Shown here piece by piece: positions 23,301-29,393 of a DNA stretch of 64,000 nucleotides; the first letter of the stretch is position 1, and every line of letters begins with the position of its first letter. Below the pieces are notes generated by a model, which did no database searches, was not told where the DNA came from, and saw only the letters and a program-made list of their open reading frames with translations. The translations under genes were made by a program, and so were the position numbers. The stretch is from the NCBI GenBank assembly GCA_902167325.1, contig LR632930.1, positions 2,542,001 to 2,606,000 of the forward strand, given 5' to 3'. This stretch comes from Chitinophaga pinensis. GTDB taxonomy: Bacteria; Bacteroidota; Bacteroidia; Chitinophagales; Chitinophagaceae.

Positions 23301-24963
23301 CACCATTGGAGGTAACGCAGTTGCAGGTAAAGACTACACTACCCTCACCGGCACTTCAGTCATCAAAGCAGGAGATGCCGGGGTAAATGTAACCGTGAAT
23401 GTGCTGGATGATAAGATCCTCGAAGGCAACGAAACCGTAACCCTCAGACTGGTTTCCGGCAGCTTCGATCATATGGGTACTACTGTTCCGGTAACCATTG
23501 CTACCAGCGGCGCACAAAGCATGACCCTGGCAGATGATGATATGGCTATCGACAGAAGCATCCTCATCGAAAAGATAGCAGATGCTTCCGAACCGGCCAC
23601 TTCAGGCAGAGTGCGCGTACGTTTCGCGAATACTGACCTCACTACTGTTGTGCCTGTTAACGTTTCCTATAATACCGCAGGCACCGCATCAGCGGGAGCC
23701 GACTATCAGGTACTGACCGGCTCTATCGATATCCCGGCCGGACAGAAGGAAGCGATTATCGTGATCCAGCCGGTGAATGATAATATCCTCGAAGGCACCG
23801 AAACGGTAGAGATCCGGCTTACAGCAGCCTCTGCGCCACTGGGAAGCTACACATGGCCCATTGCCGCGCAAAATACTGCCACGGTTAACCTGCTGGACGA
23901 TGATCAGATAAAAATGGAACTGGCGGCAGCCGCAGAAATCACGGAAGGCGGTACACTGACAGTAACACTTCGTTCATCAGAAGCATTCCCTACTGCCATC
24001 CCTGTGAGGATTGATCTGCAACACGACGCGCAACGGACTGTGACCACCGCCGTTCCTAAAACCGGCAGCATCCTGACGGTGACCATGCCGGCGAATCAGA
24101 CAGTGGCCACTTTCCAGCTGAAATCCGAAGAGAACAATACGAACGACGATGACGGATTCATCAACCTCGCCATTCAGCCCCACAGCGGTGCCGGACAGGC
24201 ATATGGACTGGGCACGGCCGATAAGTCGAGCACGGCAGTAAAAGACAACGACCCGCTCACTATCCGGTTTGCTGTAGACACAGCACGCATCGAAGAAGGC
24301 AATACAGGCATGGCACTGCTGCCCTTTAAGGTGGAACTGAGCAGGAAGAGTACCCGCCCCGTCACACTGCAATATTCCTTCGCAGATGCATTTGAAGGGC
24401 AGGGAGCAGATAAGGATCCGGAGCGCGCGAAAGCAGCAGAAGATTTCCTTGATGCTGCAAGGCAGATTATCATTGCCGCAGGGCTGCAGGAAGCAGTGAT
24501 CGAAGTACCGGTGAATGGAGATGCCACAGTAGAGAAGGATGAGTATTTCGTCGTGAAACTGACCGGTGCTGTAGTGGCTTCCGCACAAAATGTTCCCGCT
24601 ATCGGAACAGCGGCAGTAGCGGTAGGCGTGATCCTGAACGATGATGTGATCCCAGATATGGAGGTGCGTGTACACAAAGGGTTATCGCCTAACGGAGATG
24701 GGAAAAACGATGCGCTGGTGATCGAGAACATCGAAAAGTACAAACGCAACGAACTCGTGATCGTGAACCGCTGGGGCGGTACCATTTACCAGACTACCAA
24801 TTATCACAACCAGAATAACGCGTTCAAGGGCATCGCGAATAAAGGTGGCGGCAACGGCACCCAGCTGCCTGATGGCTCCTACTTCTACATGCTCCAGGTT
24901 TGGGATGCAGACGGGAAAATGACGCGCTACACTGGTTATATCGTACTGAAATCAGCTCAATAA
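11332..24963 (+). CDS. Giant Calx-beta repeat adhesin with type IX (type B) sorting domain
   Basis: About 4,540 residues. ATG 11332 is preferred over ATG 11311 because it gives a standard signal peptide (Lys/Arg start, Leu/Val core, Ala-Met-Ala-Gln). Residues up to about 450 form an unrecognised N-terminal domain with several Cys. From about 480 to 4430 there are roughly 35 modules of about 110 residues, each with the Calx-beta pattern Asp-Tyr, Pro-Ala-(Thr)-(Val)-Thr-Ile, a Gly-rich turn, and Asp-x-x-x-Glu-x-x-Glu-x-Leu. The last ~105 residues contain Leu-Ser-Pro-Asn-Gly-Asp-Gly-Lys-Asn-Asp, Val-Asn-Arg-Trp-Gly-Gly and Pro-Asp-Gly-Ser-Tyr-Phe-Tyr, the gliding-associated C-terminal domain used as a type B signal by the type IX system. 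It is probably a long surface fibre for adhesion or gliding, like SprB. Its likely outer-membrane partner follows after 18 bases. Confidence 0.93.
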   Translation: MKAAVRASRALLGLAIVLFLLLPAGRAMAQAQPVTINPTGGNLGGNDLRITITDTSVQVTHNGFDQYSTDPLLGRYEQGGLRTYLVLQQKMGKLYTIEDVPQYLKHCEISEVKGDGTPANPWKVVAQSSIHNARGLDYFISTTYTYVAGARHYNVDFLVTSPERAYDGSLYGGAYWLHFYLSETSFNNGSTCGKGFVSGTTPSMMDEYYAFHHTTGPNINFYNTVGVTRTAGDCVNPALGSHVFKTQDCFSSFASRPYSSRDVKAGVGYTLSDMLVTSVNDMGIAVHKAVDLSIVGLPTQILHVTKRFAVGFDPAEMAGVTVTDQPITLWNTTPPFFDPITHEHVTVNFASAAPEGLEGLTDHNITGLELKIGQGYFNLPQILEVVATPIPGPGNAVLGTDFEVIRKKIIIEPGIYWDSVLAIDNILIKGNNVVQADRKFRVEIKPLVCSPHLLIGTNNAVDYTIIDDDENRIYLEPDFTTVKEGGKVKMKVKMTGTGTLLTPLVVNLQRTAAVAPAAELTDYSTIPATVTIPAGDWDTEFEITATGDRILENDELFNIEATAVFPTKTSTHDVTITITDTTGLNADNRIITMNVPQGKEGETVTLKASLPDGVTTESPITITIDPLTGDINNTAELSDLSTAFPTTLTIPANGSEATFDMDLYEDHIMEDWLEYWYFEGSASDHDGNFLFLNTGLVIEDSPEGRKVEVMLMSGSTANENETEVTVWFTLSDGVTIPAGKSLTFPIVIGGSSTADMNDISAVLPFEITINEFEGHGEYKFIVPTDPVWLEAYEELVITTAKVGFTADSAALGIVDDTAMDPDNIAIIIEGPASVKEGTNATITARLAKPTLKHKGAVQVDLTFAGVASASDYTFPDTKIIIPEGDNSATIELTATSDALTEGAEQLQITASALVAETPVTANMNIDITDPPSTKIKFTATPLTLTEGPTGVTVTASLEYGTAAVDIPITLNIGGGSTADGDDFTTSPVTIKIPAGSQSVPFTINATDDLLLEDTETLELSGSSAGYTFEGLTFTINDKQSADANNKKLTIQPQTPSVNENGDVTVWVRLPAGIKTSKAIPVTLARGSGSDADLLTTEYVLPASATIPVNGNEVSFVLHANTDNVIEADEILEIAGTATVFGTAQSPKGNVTIKDMSRTAANTTLVVSGPTEVAEGGVTANWRIELPAGVTTSVPITFNITPATVGNTTTGADFTGGYPTTATILKGQTFVLVPFIARADNSVEGLERLEMTLQSPDFTFNKGIGMNVKDTDPASYRIILSAAKTTLAEGESTVITATLDGFTSATAIDVVLNAGSGSVALTPADYTALGTIHINANAPSGTFTLQTKTDLLLEDDELLAIRGTAGTYTIQGQDVTIEDLTGTTANKTLSLTPATANVNEGGNVTMTVGLPAGIISTKDITVTLAKGAGSAATITASDYTLPATVVITAGTGSKTFNVDANTDALIEPAELLEVSAAGTVFGFASTDASGITINDATSKLITVTGTGTVDENNSITWRFALPSGVTATSDINIALAYDATSTATLADLNSLPALKITAGQPYGEIIFAAKPDLLIEPAETLKLTPSATGGFTFSQSVSFAIVDKDLAAAGIQLTVAPSPIAEGAGTVIKAAFTGGIKSTGNVTVTLAKGGASTIDNSEHGALGTITIAAGDSEGTFTLTTNNDLLLEPTETLVLTGTATGAIPVTGATLSVTDATGTVANRTLQVSPLTATVSEGGKVVMTVGLPAGIITTQAITVTLSKGAGSAATLTSGDYTFPATVTIDALTNSKTFDVNAVADGLIESAELLELRASATVFSNNSTAISNITINDATSKLITVTGAGTVDENNNITWRFALPSGVTAASDINIALTYDATSTATLADLNSLPALKIAAGQPYGEIIFAAKPDQLIEPAETLKLTPSATGGFTFSQPVSFTIVDKDLAAAGIQLSVAPSPIAEGASTVIKAAFAGGIKSTGNVTITLAKGGASTIDNAEHGALGTITIAAGDSEGTFTLTTNNDLLLEPTETLILTGTATSAIPVTGATLSVTDATGTVANRTLQITPLTATVLEGGKVVMTVGLPAGIITTQAITVTLSKGAGSAASLTSGDYTFPATVTIDAMSNSKTFDVNAVADGLIESAELLELRANATVFSNNSTAISNITITDVSNKHITVSGPATVAEGGNIKYTFSLPSGVTATSDINISLAQAAASTAELADLTGLPALKIAAGQSSGEITFAAKTDQSIEPIETLILTPGAAGFTFSQPVSFTITDGDLAAAGITLSATPVSINEGSSTVIKATLTGGVTSVSNITVTLGKGAASTLSDPEHAALGTITIAAGATEGTFSLTTNTDQVLEPSETLVLTGTSNPGMAVTATTVTVTDVTGTNANKTIQLTPANAAIVESGKVTMTVALPAGITTSQAITVTLAKGAGSAATLTTDDYSFPASVVIAAGTGSQTFDVTAVADALIESPELLELSATATTFGYTSSDVSNITITDVSNKHITVTGPATVTEGGTLTWRFSLPSGVTATSDINITLTADPASTASLADLTGIPALKILAGEPYADITFAAKSDLLIEAAETLVLNPSNVSGFTFSQPVTFTINDGDLAAAGITLSATPSGVAEGGSIVLKATLTGGVKAAGDITVTLSKVSSSTLGDAEHGTPGTIVIAAGATEGTVNLATNTDLLLETTETLVLTGTATNAIPVTGTTITVTDATGTTANKTLLLTPATATVAEGGKVTMTVALPINIITTQAITVTLGKGAGSSATLTSGDYSFPATVTIDANTNNKTFDVSALTDGNIEAAELLELTAAGTVFGHASSGVSNITITDVSNKTITVSGPATVSEGGNIKYTFSLPSGVTAGSDINISLALAAASTADLADLTGLPALKIAAGQTSGEITFAAKADLQIEPAEILELVPTAAGFSFSQPVSFTITDGDLAAAGIQLSATPASIAEGGSTVIKATLTGGVTSKNDITVTLTKDGASTLSDAEHGTPGTIVISAGDTEGTFTLTTNTDLLLEPSETLILNATASPAIPVTATTITVTDATGSNANKTLQLSPATATIMEGGKVTMTVSLPAGIQSSQAITVSLTRGAGTDAGLAAGEYSFPATVTIDANTNSKTFEVSAIADANIETPELLELVASGTVFGFASTDKSNITITDVSNKYITVTGPAVATVAEGGGITYRFSLPSGVTATSDITIALGVDATSTAGIVDVTGMPVLKILSGQPYGEVNFTAKTDQLIETDELLTLNPSAAGFTFSQPVSFTITDGDLAAAGIQLSVAPVTVAEGGSTIVNAALTGGVTSAADITVTLTKDGASTLGDAEHGVLGTITIPAGGTDATVTLSTNADLLLEVAEILILDGTASPNIPVTGATLTVTDATGTNANKTLQLTPATATVAEGGKVTMTVALPANIITTQAITVSLIKGAGSDATVNAADYSFPATVTIAANSNSATFDVNAETDGAIESNELLQITASATVFGYATTQSAGITITDVSNKLITVTGPAMVTEGATATWTFSLPAGVTSTQPVVISLAQGTAMPAVTADDLDGGFPASVTIPAGSSTATINIKTVADDKIEGEETVELIPSAAGGFTFSKPVVVKIQDAPVTGNITMIASASTIREGAAKTTITVSLPGSYIAGSNIVVNIAKNALSAAANSDHTALPATITIGAGKHAETFEIGAVTDNILEQLESLQLEGTATGFVVDGISISIEDATRLDPANTIISFLPAGAKITEGASGQFRLSLPAGITSSTDITVQLSKTDATSTAADTDHGAIPANVTIPALAASSADFTITANADGILEPVEVLQVGGIAPAGFSFNGGPVEIADGTGLIPANRVITITIDSTVLHEGSNTKVKFSLPAGITTAVPITISVGANGAQTAGTADFSVAPLPVAIGAGQQEVTVLLTAIADMITEPAEVLQITATATGYTFSPATLITIPGEPAPGLSVTAAKTTDAAEPSMHGTFRIQLAAGTAPADITVNYTIGGNAVAGKDYTTLTGTSVIKAGDAGVNVTVNVLDDKILEGNETVTLRLVSGSFDHMGTTVPVTIATSGAQSMTLADDDMAIDRSILIEKIADASEPATSGRVRVRFANTDLTTVVPVNVSYNTAGTASAGADYQVLTGSIDIPAGQKEAIIVIQPVNDNILEGTETVEIRLTAASAPLGSYTWPIAAQNTATVNLLDDDQIKMELAAAAEITEGGTLTVTLRSSEAFPTAIPVRIDLQHDAQRTVTTAVPKTGSILTVTMPANQTVATFQLKSEENNTNDDDGFINLAIQPHSGAGQAYGLGTADKSSTAVKDNDPLTIRFAVDTARIEEGNTGMALLPFKVELSRKSTRPVTLQYSFADAFEGQGADKDPERAKAAEDFLDAARQIIIAAGLQEAVIEVPVNGDATVEKDEYFVVKLTGAVVASAQNVPAIGTAAVAVGVILNDDVIPDMEVRVHKGLSPNGDGKNDALVIENIEKYKRNELVIVNRWGGTIYQTTNYHNQNNAFKGIANKGGGNGTQLPDGSYFYMLQVWDADGKMTRYTGYIVLKSAQ
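14450..22490 (+). repeat. Eight ~1 kb higher-order repeats within the adhesin gene
   Basis: Corresponding joints (Thr-Gly-Thr-x-Ala-Asn-(Lys/Arg)-Thr-Leu or a variant) occur at about 14450, 15470, 16471, 17473, 18472, 19473, 20473 and 21478, a period of about 1,000 bases. Each unit holds three distinct Calx-beta-like modules in the order A (starting Ala-Asn-Lys-Thr-Leu), B (Ile-Thr-Val-(Thr/Ser)-Gly-Pro) and C (Ala-Ala-Gly-Ile-x-Leu). Units starting at 15470 and 16471 are the most alike; their differences are mainly at third codon positions. The first and last units are the most diverged. Confidence 0.85.
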
Positions 24964-24981
24964 GCCTTAAACGATTTTCTG

Positions 24982-25896
24982 ATGAAAACAGGCATTCAAA
25001 AAATGATACTTTCCCTGGCCGTTCTTTTTACGGCCGGGGAAGCTGCCGCCCAGCAACAACCGCTGTATGGCCAATACCAATACAACGGGATGGTGATCAA
25101 TCCCGGTTACCCCTCGATGGACGAGTTCGGCAGCGCCACCGTGGTGATGCGGAACCAGTGGGTGGGTATGGAAGGCGCTCCTAAAACGGCCACTTTCTCC
25201 TTTTATTCGCCTATTAAGTCTACCGGCACCAGCATAGGGTTTATGGCGTTGAAAGATGAGATTACCATTTATTCCCAGACGGGCTACCACCTGAATGTTT
25301 CACAAAAGGTAAAGCTGGATGACAAGTTATACCTCGCTATGGGACTGAAAGGAGGGATGGAGCAGTACAAAGAGAATAACGAGCATCTGGGCAGTCCGGA
25401 TGATCCTGTATTTTCCAATAACCAGTCGTACTGGAAAACGGATGTGGGATTTGGCCTTGTGTTGTTTTCCGACAAATGGTTTGTTGGCTTTTCCGCACCC
25501 TCATTCCATAATTTTGACCTGGGAGGGTCTGTTAACAAGGTGGAGTTTAAGCGGCATATGTACCTGCATGGCGCTTATCTGACCACCATAAACAGTTTCC
25601 TTAAATTTAAGCCGGGGATGGTTTTGCGCCAGGTAGGGGGAGCTGGTATTCAGGCTGATATCAATGCCATGTTTATTCTGAAAGACGTATTATGGGCTGG
25701 TGGTACCTGGAGAACGGAGAAATCGGCCAGTGCCACGGTACAGGTGCAGGTGTCTAAGAACTTCCAGTTTGGCTATTCTTATGACTTTGCTTCTTCCACC
25801 CATTTGAAGAGTATGCAGGGCGGATCGCACGAATTAATGATGAATTACCGGTTCAGCCTGCAGAAAGATAAAAAGCCGACACCCAGATTTCTTTAA
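24982..25896 (+). CDS. PorP/SprF family type IX secretion outer-membrane protein
   Basis: 304 residues. A signal peptide (residues 1-24) is followed by Gln-Gln-Gln-Pro-Leu-Tyr-Gly-Gln-Tyr-Gln-Tyr-Asn-Gly-Met-Val-Ile-Asn-Pro-Gly-Tyr, the family's standard opening, and then Arg-Asn-Gln-Trp-Val-Gly-Met-Glu-Gly-Ala-Pro. The rest is barrel strands ending in Tyr-Arg-Phe plus a short basic tail. PorP/SprF proteins are usually encoded right after large proteins bearing the gliding-type C-terminal domain and are needed to export or anchor that partner. The 18-base gap to the giant adhesin supports a dedicated pair in one operon. Confidence 0.93.
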   Translation: MKTGIQKMILSLAVLFTAGEAAAQQQPLYGQYQYNGMVINPGYPSMDEFGSATVVMRNQWVGMEGAPKTATFSFYSPIKSTGTSIGFMALKDEITIYSQTGYHLNVSQKVKLDDKLYLAMGLKGGMEQYKENNEHLGSPDDPVFSNNQSYWKTDVGFGLVLFSDKWFVGFSAPSFHNFDLGGSVNKVEFKRHMYLHGAYLTTINSFLKFKPGMVLRQVGGAGIQADINAMFILKDVLWAGGTWRTEKSASATVQVQVSKNFQFGYSYDFASSTHLKSMQGGSHELMMNYRFSLQKDKKPTPRFL

Positions 25897-26221
25897 CCGA
25901 TAAAATTATATACATTAACTTTATTAATATACGGGTTTGTAAATCTAATATTTATCTAGTTCCGTATATACTCCCGAATAAGGATACACGACATGTATTT
26001 TCCACACTTTCAAACTGTTGTATATACCACTAATTTTGGTTAATTGTTAGTTATCCTAACGTAAACACTTTGAATGTTCGTTTTTTTCTATTAGATTTGA
26101 ATTAGTGATTGATACCGTATGTGAGGCTGTTGTTTTCTAATAAACCAAAGTTCTTTTCAAACTGATTCCGATTATTATTTCATCAAGATATTAACCTCGC
26201 GGTAACGCCTGGTTGTAAGAG

Positions 26222-26280
26222 TTGTCTTAAGCTAAATTGGAGAAAAATTCGAGCCTGATGTTCGTGTCGGGCTCTATTTT
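26222..26280 (+). ncRNA. Candidate small RNA/terminator module 1
   Basis: This lies in the 815-base gap 25897-26711. A 26-base segment (26222-26247, containing TTAAGCTAAATTGGAG) is followed by a hairpin of 8 pairs (26251-26258 with 26267-26274) and a T-rich tail. The same 26 bases recur exactly 124 bases downstream. It may be a short RNA with its own terminator, or a terminator for the adhesin operon. A TAATTTTG box lies at 26031-26038, but at about 190 bases upstream it is too far to assign. Confidence 0.4.
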
Positions 26281-26345
26281 AACCCTTTGCTTTTACAACA
26301 TTACAGAACGCATTTTAAAGAGTCTTATTAGGGAATAAGGGATTT

Positions 26346-26407
26346 TTGTCTTAAGCTAAATTGGAGAAAAACGAGCCTGGTTGTCTTATCGGGCTCTTTT
26401 CTTTTTT
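26346..26407 (+). ncRNA. Candidate small RNA/terminator module 2
   Basis: The 26-base segment is repeated identically at 26346-26371, then a hairpin (26373-26379 with 26390-26396) and a run of T. The loop differs from module 1 while both stem sides keep GAGCCTG and CGGGCTC, so stem and leader are the conserved parts. Confidence 0.4.
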
Positions 26408-26608
26408 ATCCCTTCTCACTCACATCACCAACTACTAACTTTTCAACCAAAATAATCTCCGCTCCACTTACAGAAATAGTTTAGCAATCCTAACTATATA
26501 ATTAAAATTTTGTAGATTTACAGAGAGAGACCGGCCCGCCATGGCGTCTTTCCGTTAAACCATACAACAGCAAACTTCAACTCTTTTTATATCCACTTTG
26601 CATTACTA

Positions 26609-26655
26609 GTTAATTTGGAGGATGGGCCTGATTGTCAAATCGGGCCTCTTTTTTT
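26609..26655 (+). ncRNA. Candidate small RNA/terminator module 3
   Basis: A more diverged copy: TTAATTTGGAGGATG, then a 9-base stem (GGCCTGATT with AATCGGGCC, one G-T pair) and seven T. It is the strongest terminator of the three. It ends about 57 bases before the next gene. Confidence 0.4.
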
Positions 26656-26711
26656 CCCGCTTTCTTCCAAAAAAAATATTAGATTTAAAGACATCAACGC
26701 ACCGGAAATCC

Positions 26712-26918
26712 ATGACAGAAGAGTTGATTCTCATGATATTATTCCTTGCCCACCTTTGGCTGGTGGTGAGGTTTGTGGTGCTGCACACCTTCAAAAAACC
26801 AGGTAATAACAGGCCTTACCATCTCAAATGGCTTATGCTGGTTTTCTTCCTGCCTTTTATCGGATATGCCCTTTATTTTTGGTTAACAAGTAATAAATCC
26901 CCTGAAAATCAATCCTGA
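26712..26918 (+). CDS. Small two-helix membrane protein (PLDc_N-like)
   Basis: 68 residues from ATG 26712. The frame is open further upstream to 26622, but that extension would start inside the terminator of module 3. There are two hydrophobic helices (about residues 4-24 and 38-58) joined by a basic loop with Lys-Lys-Pro-Gly. The second helix contains Phe-Leu-Pro-Phe-Ile-Gly-Tyr-Ala-Leu-Tyr, as in the PLDc_N family of small membrane proteins. Its stop overlaps the 3' end of the convergent prsW-like gene by 10 bases. Confidence 0.65.
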   Translation: MTEELILMILFLAHLWLVVRFVVLHTFKKPGNNRPYHLKWLMLVFFLPFIGYALYFWLTSNKSPENQS

Positions 26919-27634
26919 TCCTGCTCCTCTTTCCGTTCATTTTCCTCCCGTAGCCTTTCCCATTCCCTGGAAGTAGCCCTGTGCTGCCGGATAGCCCGGA
27001 TAGATAGCCTTACCGCAATGTAAAGGCTCACCAGCGCCGCCAGCACCTGAAAGATGCTGTCTCCAATAAACAGGAAGAAATCAAACGCTCCGTGGAATAC
27101 CACCGCCCAGAACAGGCCGGTAAACAATAAAGTACCCCGGTGCTGGGGGATGAACTTCGCCAGGCCGGCGTAATAACCCATGAGGATGGCGAAACAGGCA
27201 TGTGCCGGCACGGAAATAAACATCCGCGCCCAGCCGGTAGCCATGCCATACTGAAATACATACATGATATTCTCCGCCGTAGCGAACCCCATACCGATCA
27301 TCACGGAATAAACGATGCCGTCGAACGGCTCGTCGAATGCCTTTTTGGGGTATGCGAAATACCGGAGCACGAGATACTTGCCGCCTTCTTCACTCAGCCC
27401 TACCACAACAAATGCATAGAAAGCACTATGGAGCAGACCGTAACCAGACGCCCGTAAGCCGTAAACGGCTGCTATTGTCTGCACAAGGAGCGGTAATATC
27501 ATACACACGATCCCCAGTATGAAACAACGGATCAGCAGGCCTAATGGCTCGCGGTTCCGCTGATCCAAAGCATAAATGGCCAGCATTATGGCGATTCCCG
27601 GCGCTACAGCCAGGGCAAATGCACTCGATATCAT
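26909..27634 (-). CDS. prsW: PrsW-family intramembrane metalloprotease
   Basis: 241 residues with about seven hydrophobic helices. The family motifs are visible: Glu-Glu-x-x-Lys in Ser-Glu-Glu-Gly-Gly-Lys-Tyr (Glu82-Glu83), Ala-Glu-Asn in the next helix (about 117-119), and Pro-Ala-His (about 143), which build the active site of PrsW/Rce1-like proteases. The Bacillus PrsW cleaves an anti-sigma factor; the target here is unknown. The C-terminus is charged (Arg/Glu-rich). The start lies one base after the stop of the PolX-like gene, so the two are one operon. Confidence 0.88.
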   Translation of the reverse strand: MISSAFALAVAPGIAIMLAIYALDQRNREPLGLLIRCFILGIVCMILPLLVQTIAAVYGLRASGYGLLHSAFYAFVVVGLSEEGGKYLVLRYFAYPKKAFDEPFDGIVYSVMIGMGFATAENIMYVFQYGMATGWARMFISVPAHACFAILMGYYAGLAKFIPQHRGTLLFTGLFWAVVFHGAFDFFLFIGDSIFQVLAALVSLYIAVRLSIRAIRQHRATSREWERLREENERKEEQDQD

Positions 27635-27635
27635 G

Positions 27636-29318
27636 TTAGATGCCTTTAGATTGCCGGCGAGCTGCCAGCCATGTTTCCAGCTCAGACAGGCCGAAGCTGC
27701 TCAGGTTCCTTTCTGCAGTTAAACCGCCTTTTTGGGCGGCTAAGGTGCCATAGCGGATATCATTGTACCCTTCGATAGTATGCGCATCCGGGTCAATGGA
27801 CAACATAGCGCCTTTATCTATTGCCATAGGGATCCATTCCCAGTCGATATCCAGCCGGCGCGGGTGGGCGTTCAGTTCTATCACCACCTCATTCGCCACG
27901 CATGCGTCGATGATGGCAGGGTGGTTAACGGGGTAGCCGTTACGGCTCAGCAAAAGGCGGCCGGTCATATGTCCGAGAATGGTGGTATATGGATTGGCGA
28001 TGGCAGCAAGGAGGCGGGCCATGGCTTTTTCTTCCGGCATCTTCAGGTTGGAGTGTACGGAAGCAATCACGAGGTCGAAGCTCCTGAGGATCTCATCCGG
28101 GTAATCGAGGCTGCCATCGTTCAGGATATCGGCCTCAATACTTTTGAAGATCTTAAAGGGAGCCAGTTTTTTATTGAGTTCATCGACCTGCGCATGCTGT
28201 GCAAGGATACGGTCGGGGTGAAGACCGTTGGCATAGAAAGCAGAGCGGGAGTGATCGCTGATAACGAGGTATTCAAAACCTTTATCCCTGGCGGCTACAG
28301 CCATATCTTCCAGCGAACTCATGCCATCGCTCCATTGGGAGTGGGAGTGGATGATACCTTTGATATCACCTGGCTGGATGAGTTTGGGCAGTTTGCCTGC
28401 AGCAGCTTTCAGGAGGATGTCGGGCGTTTCGCGGAGGGCAGGTGCAATCTCCGGAATACCTGCACGGGCAAAGATGGCAGCTTCGGTAGTTTCATTCCCT
28501 CCGTTGGAAGCACCTTCCCGTGCGAAAAATGCTGTGAGGAATGCTTCAGTACCGGTAGTCGTAAAGAGTTTGACAGCAAAATGTTCGGGTGCGGTGCCGT
28601 AGAGGCGTATTTTAACCTGGTCGCGGAACTGGACAAGGATGGAATCGTCATTGTTACCAAGCCGTTCGAAGCCCTCGAGGGAATGGAACTGTTCGGATAC
28701 CTGTTCAATGGGTACGCCGATCACGGCTTCCAGTTCATCGATCACCGGTTGCTGCCGGCGGAAGGCGCCTGTGAGGGAAACGGGGGCAGGGGAGAAGGTT
28801 TTCTCGAGGAGCTGCGTAAGTTCTATAGCGAAGGGGGCTACTTCAGCGTAGAGGAACCTTTCGCGGTTGGAGAGGAAGAATTCGATGCTCTGGCGGATGG
28901 ATTCCTGCGTTTTTTGACCAAACCCTTTGAGGAGGGAGAGGCGGTTTTCATTACAGGCGTAAAGGAGTTCGCCGAGCGTTTCTATTTCGAGTTCTTTCCA
29001 GATGGTGGCGATTTTCTTGGGACCGATGCCTTTGATACGCATCATGTCGAGGATACCCGGCGGTGTTTTGGCGAGGTATTCTTCGAGGGCGGTGAATTGG
29101 CCGGTATCGAGCATTTCGAGTACGGATTTACCGGTGGATTCTCCGATGCCTTTGATGCGGAAGATGGCATCTCTGGGTGTTTCCTGTAGCGGTACAGTGA
29201 GTTTTTCTATCTGGAATGCTGCGTTAGCGAATGATTTGGCTTTGAAGGGATTATCTCCGTGGATGTCCATGAGTTTGGCGAGCAGGGAGAAGTTATCAGC
29301 GATGGCGTAATTTTCCAT
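27636..29318 (-). CDS. PolX-like protein: HhH and PHP domains, degenerate polymerase palm
   Basis: 560 residues from ATG 29318; a TTG six codons earlier is less likely. Helix-hairpin-helix motifs Ile-Lys-Gly-Ile-Gly occur at about residues 64-68 and 105-109. In the family X palm, the usual Gly-Ser-x-Arg-Arg...Asp-x-Asp appears as Gly-Ala-Phe-Arg-Arg...Asp-Glu-Leu-Glu (184-197), so both catalytic Asp positions align with Glu. The third Asp, expected before x-Arg in the next strand, aligns with Lys236. The C-terminal PHP domain is intact (His-Ser-His...Asp-Gly, Ser-Asp-His-Ser, Glu-Ala-Asp, Ala-Ser-Val-His-Ser, Leu-Asn-Ala-His, Asp-Pro-Asp-Ala-His). It is therefore probably a 3'-5' exonuclease or phosphoesterase without polymerase activity, acting in base-excision repair. 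Confidence 0.88.
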   Translation of the reverse strand: MENYAIADNFSLLAKLMDIHGDNPFKAKSFANAAFQIEKLTVPLQETPRDAIFRIKGIGESTGKSVLEMLDTGQFTALEEYLAKTPPGILDMMRIKGIGPKKIATIWKELEIETLGELLYACNENRLSLLKGFGQKTQESIRQSIEFFLSNRERFLYAEVAPFAIELTQLLEKTFSPAPVSLTGAFRRQQPVIDELEAVIGVPIEQVSEQFHSLEGFERLGNNDDSILVQFRDQVKIRLYGTAPEHFAVKLFTTTGTEAFLTAFFAREGASNGGNETTEAAIFARAGIPEIAPALRETPDILLKAAAGKLPKLIQPGDIKGIIHSHSQWSDGMSSLEDMAVAARDKGFEYLVISDHSRSAFYANGLHPDRILAQHAQVDELNKKLAPFKIFKSIEADILNDGSLDYPDEILRSFDLVIASVHSNLKMPEEKAMARLLAAIANPYTTILGHMTGRLLLSRNGYPVNHPAIIDACVANEVVIELNAHPRRLDIDWEWIPMAIDKGAMLSIDPDAHTIEGYNDIRYGTLAAQKGGLTAERNLSSFGLSELETWLAARRQSKGI

Positions 29319-29332
29319 AGGGGTGTAAGTTA

Positions 29333-29369
29333 ACAAAAAAAAGAACCTCGATTTTCATCGAGGTTCTTT
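29333..29369 (-). terminator. Terminator of the histone H1-like gene
   Basis: A perfect 12-base stem (29341-29352 with 29357-29368), a TTTC loop, and eight or more T on the minus strand. Confidence 0.92.
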
Positions 29370-29393
29370 ATGCTACAGTTTGTAAATCCGATC

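Noticed and set aside
27780..29189. 469-codon plus-strand ORF antisense to the PolX-like gene
   Set aside because: The minus-strand frame has clear HhH and PHP motifs. The plus frame is rich in Phe, Gly and Glu without any family pattern, a shadow of codon use.
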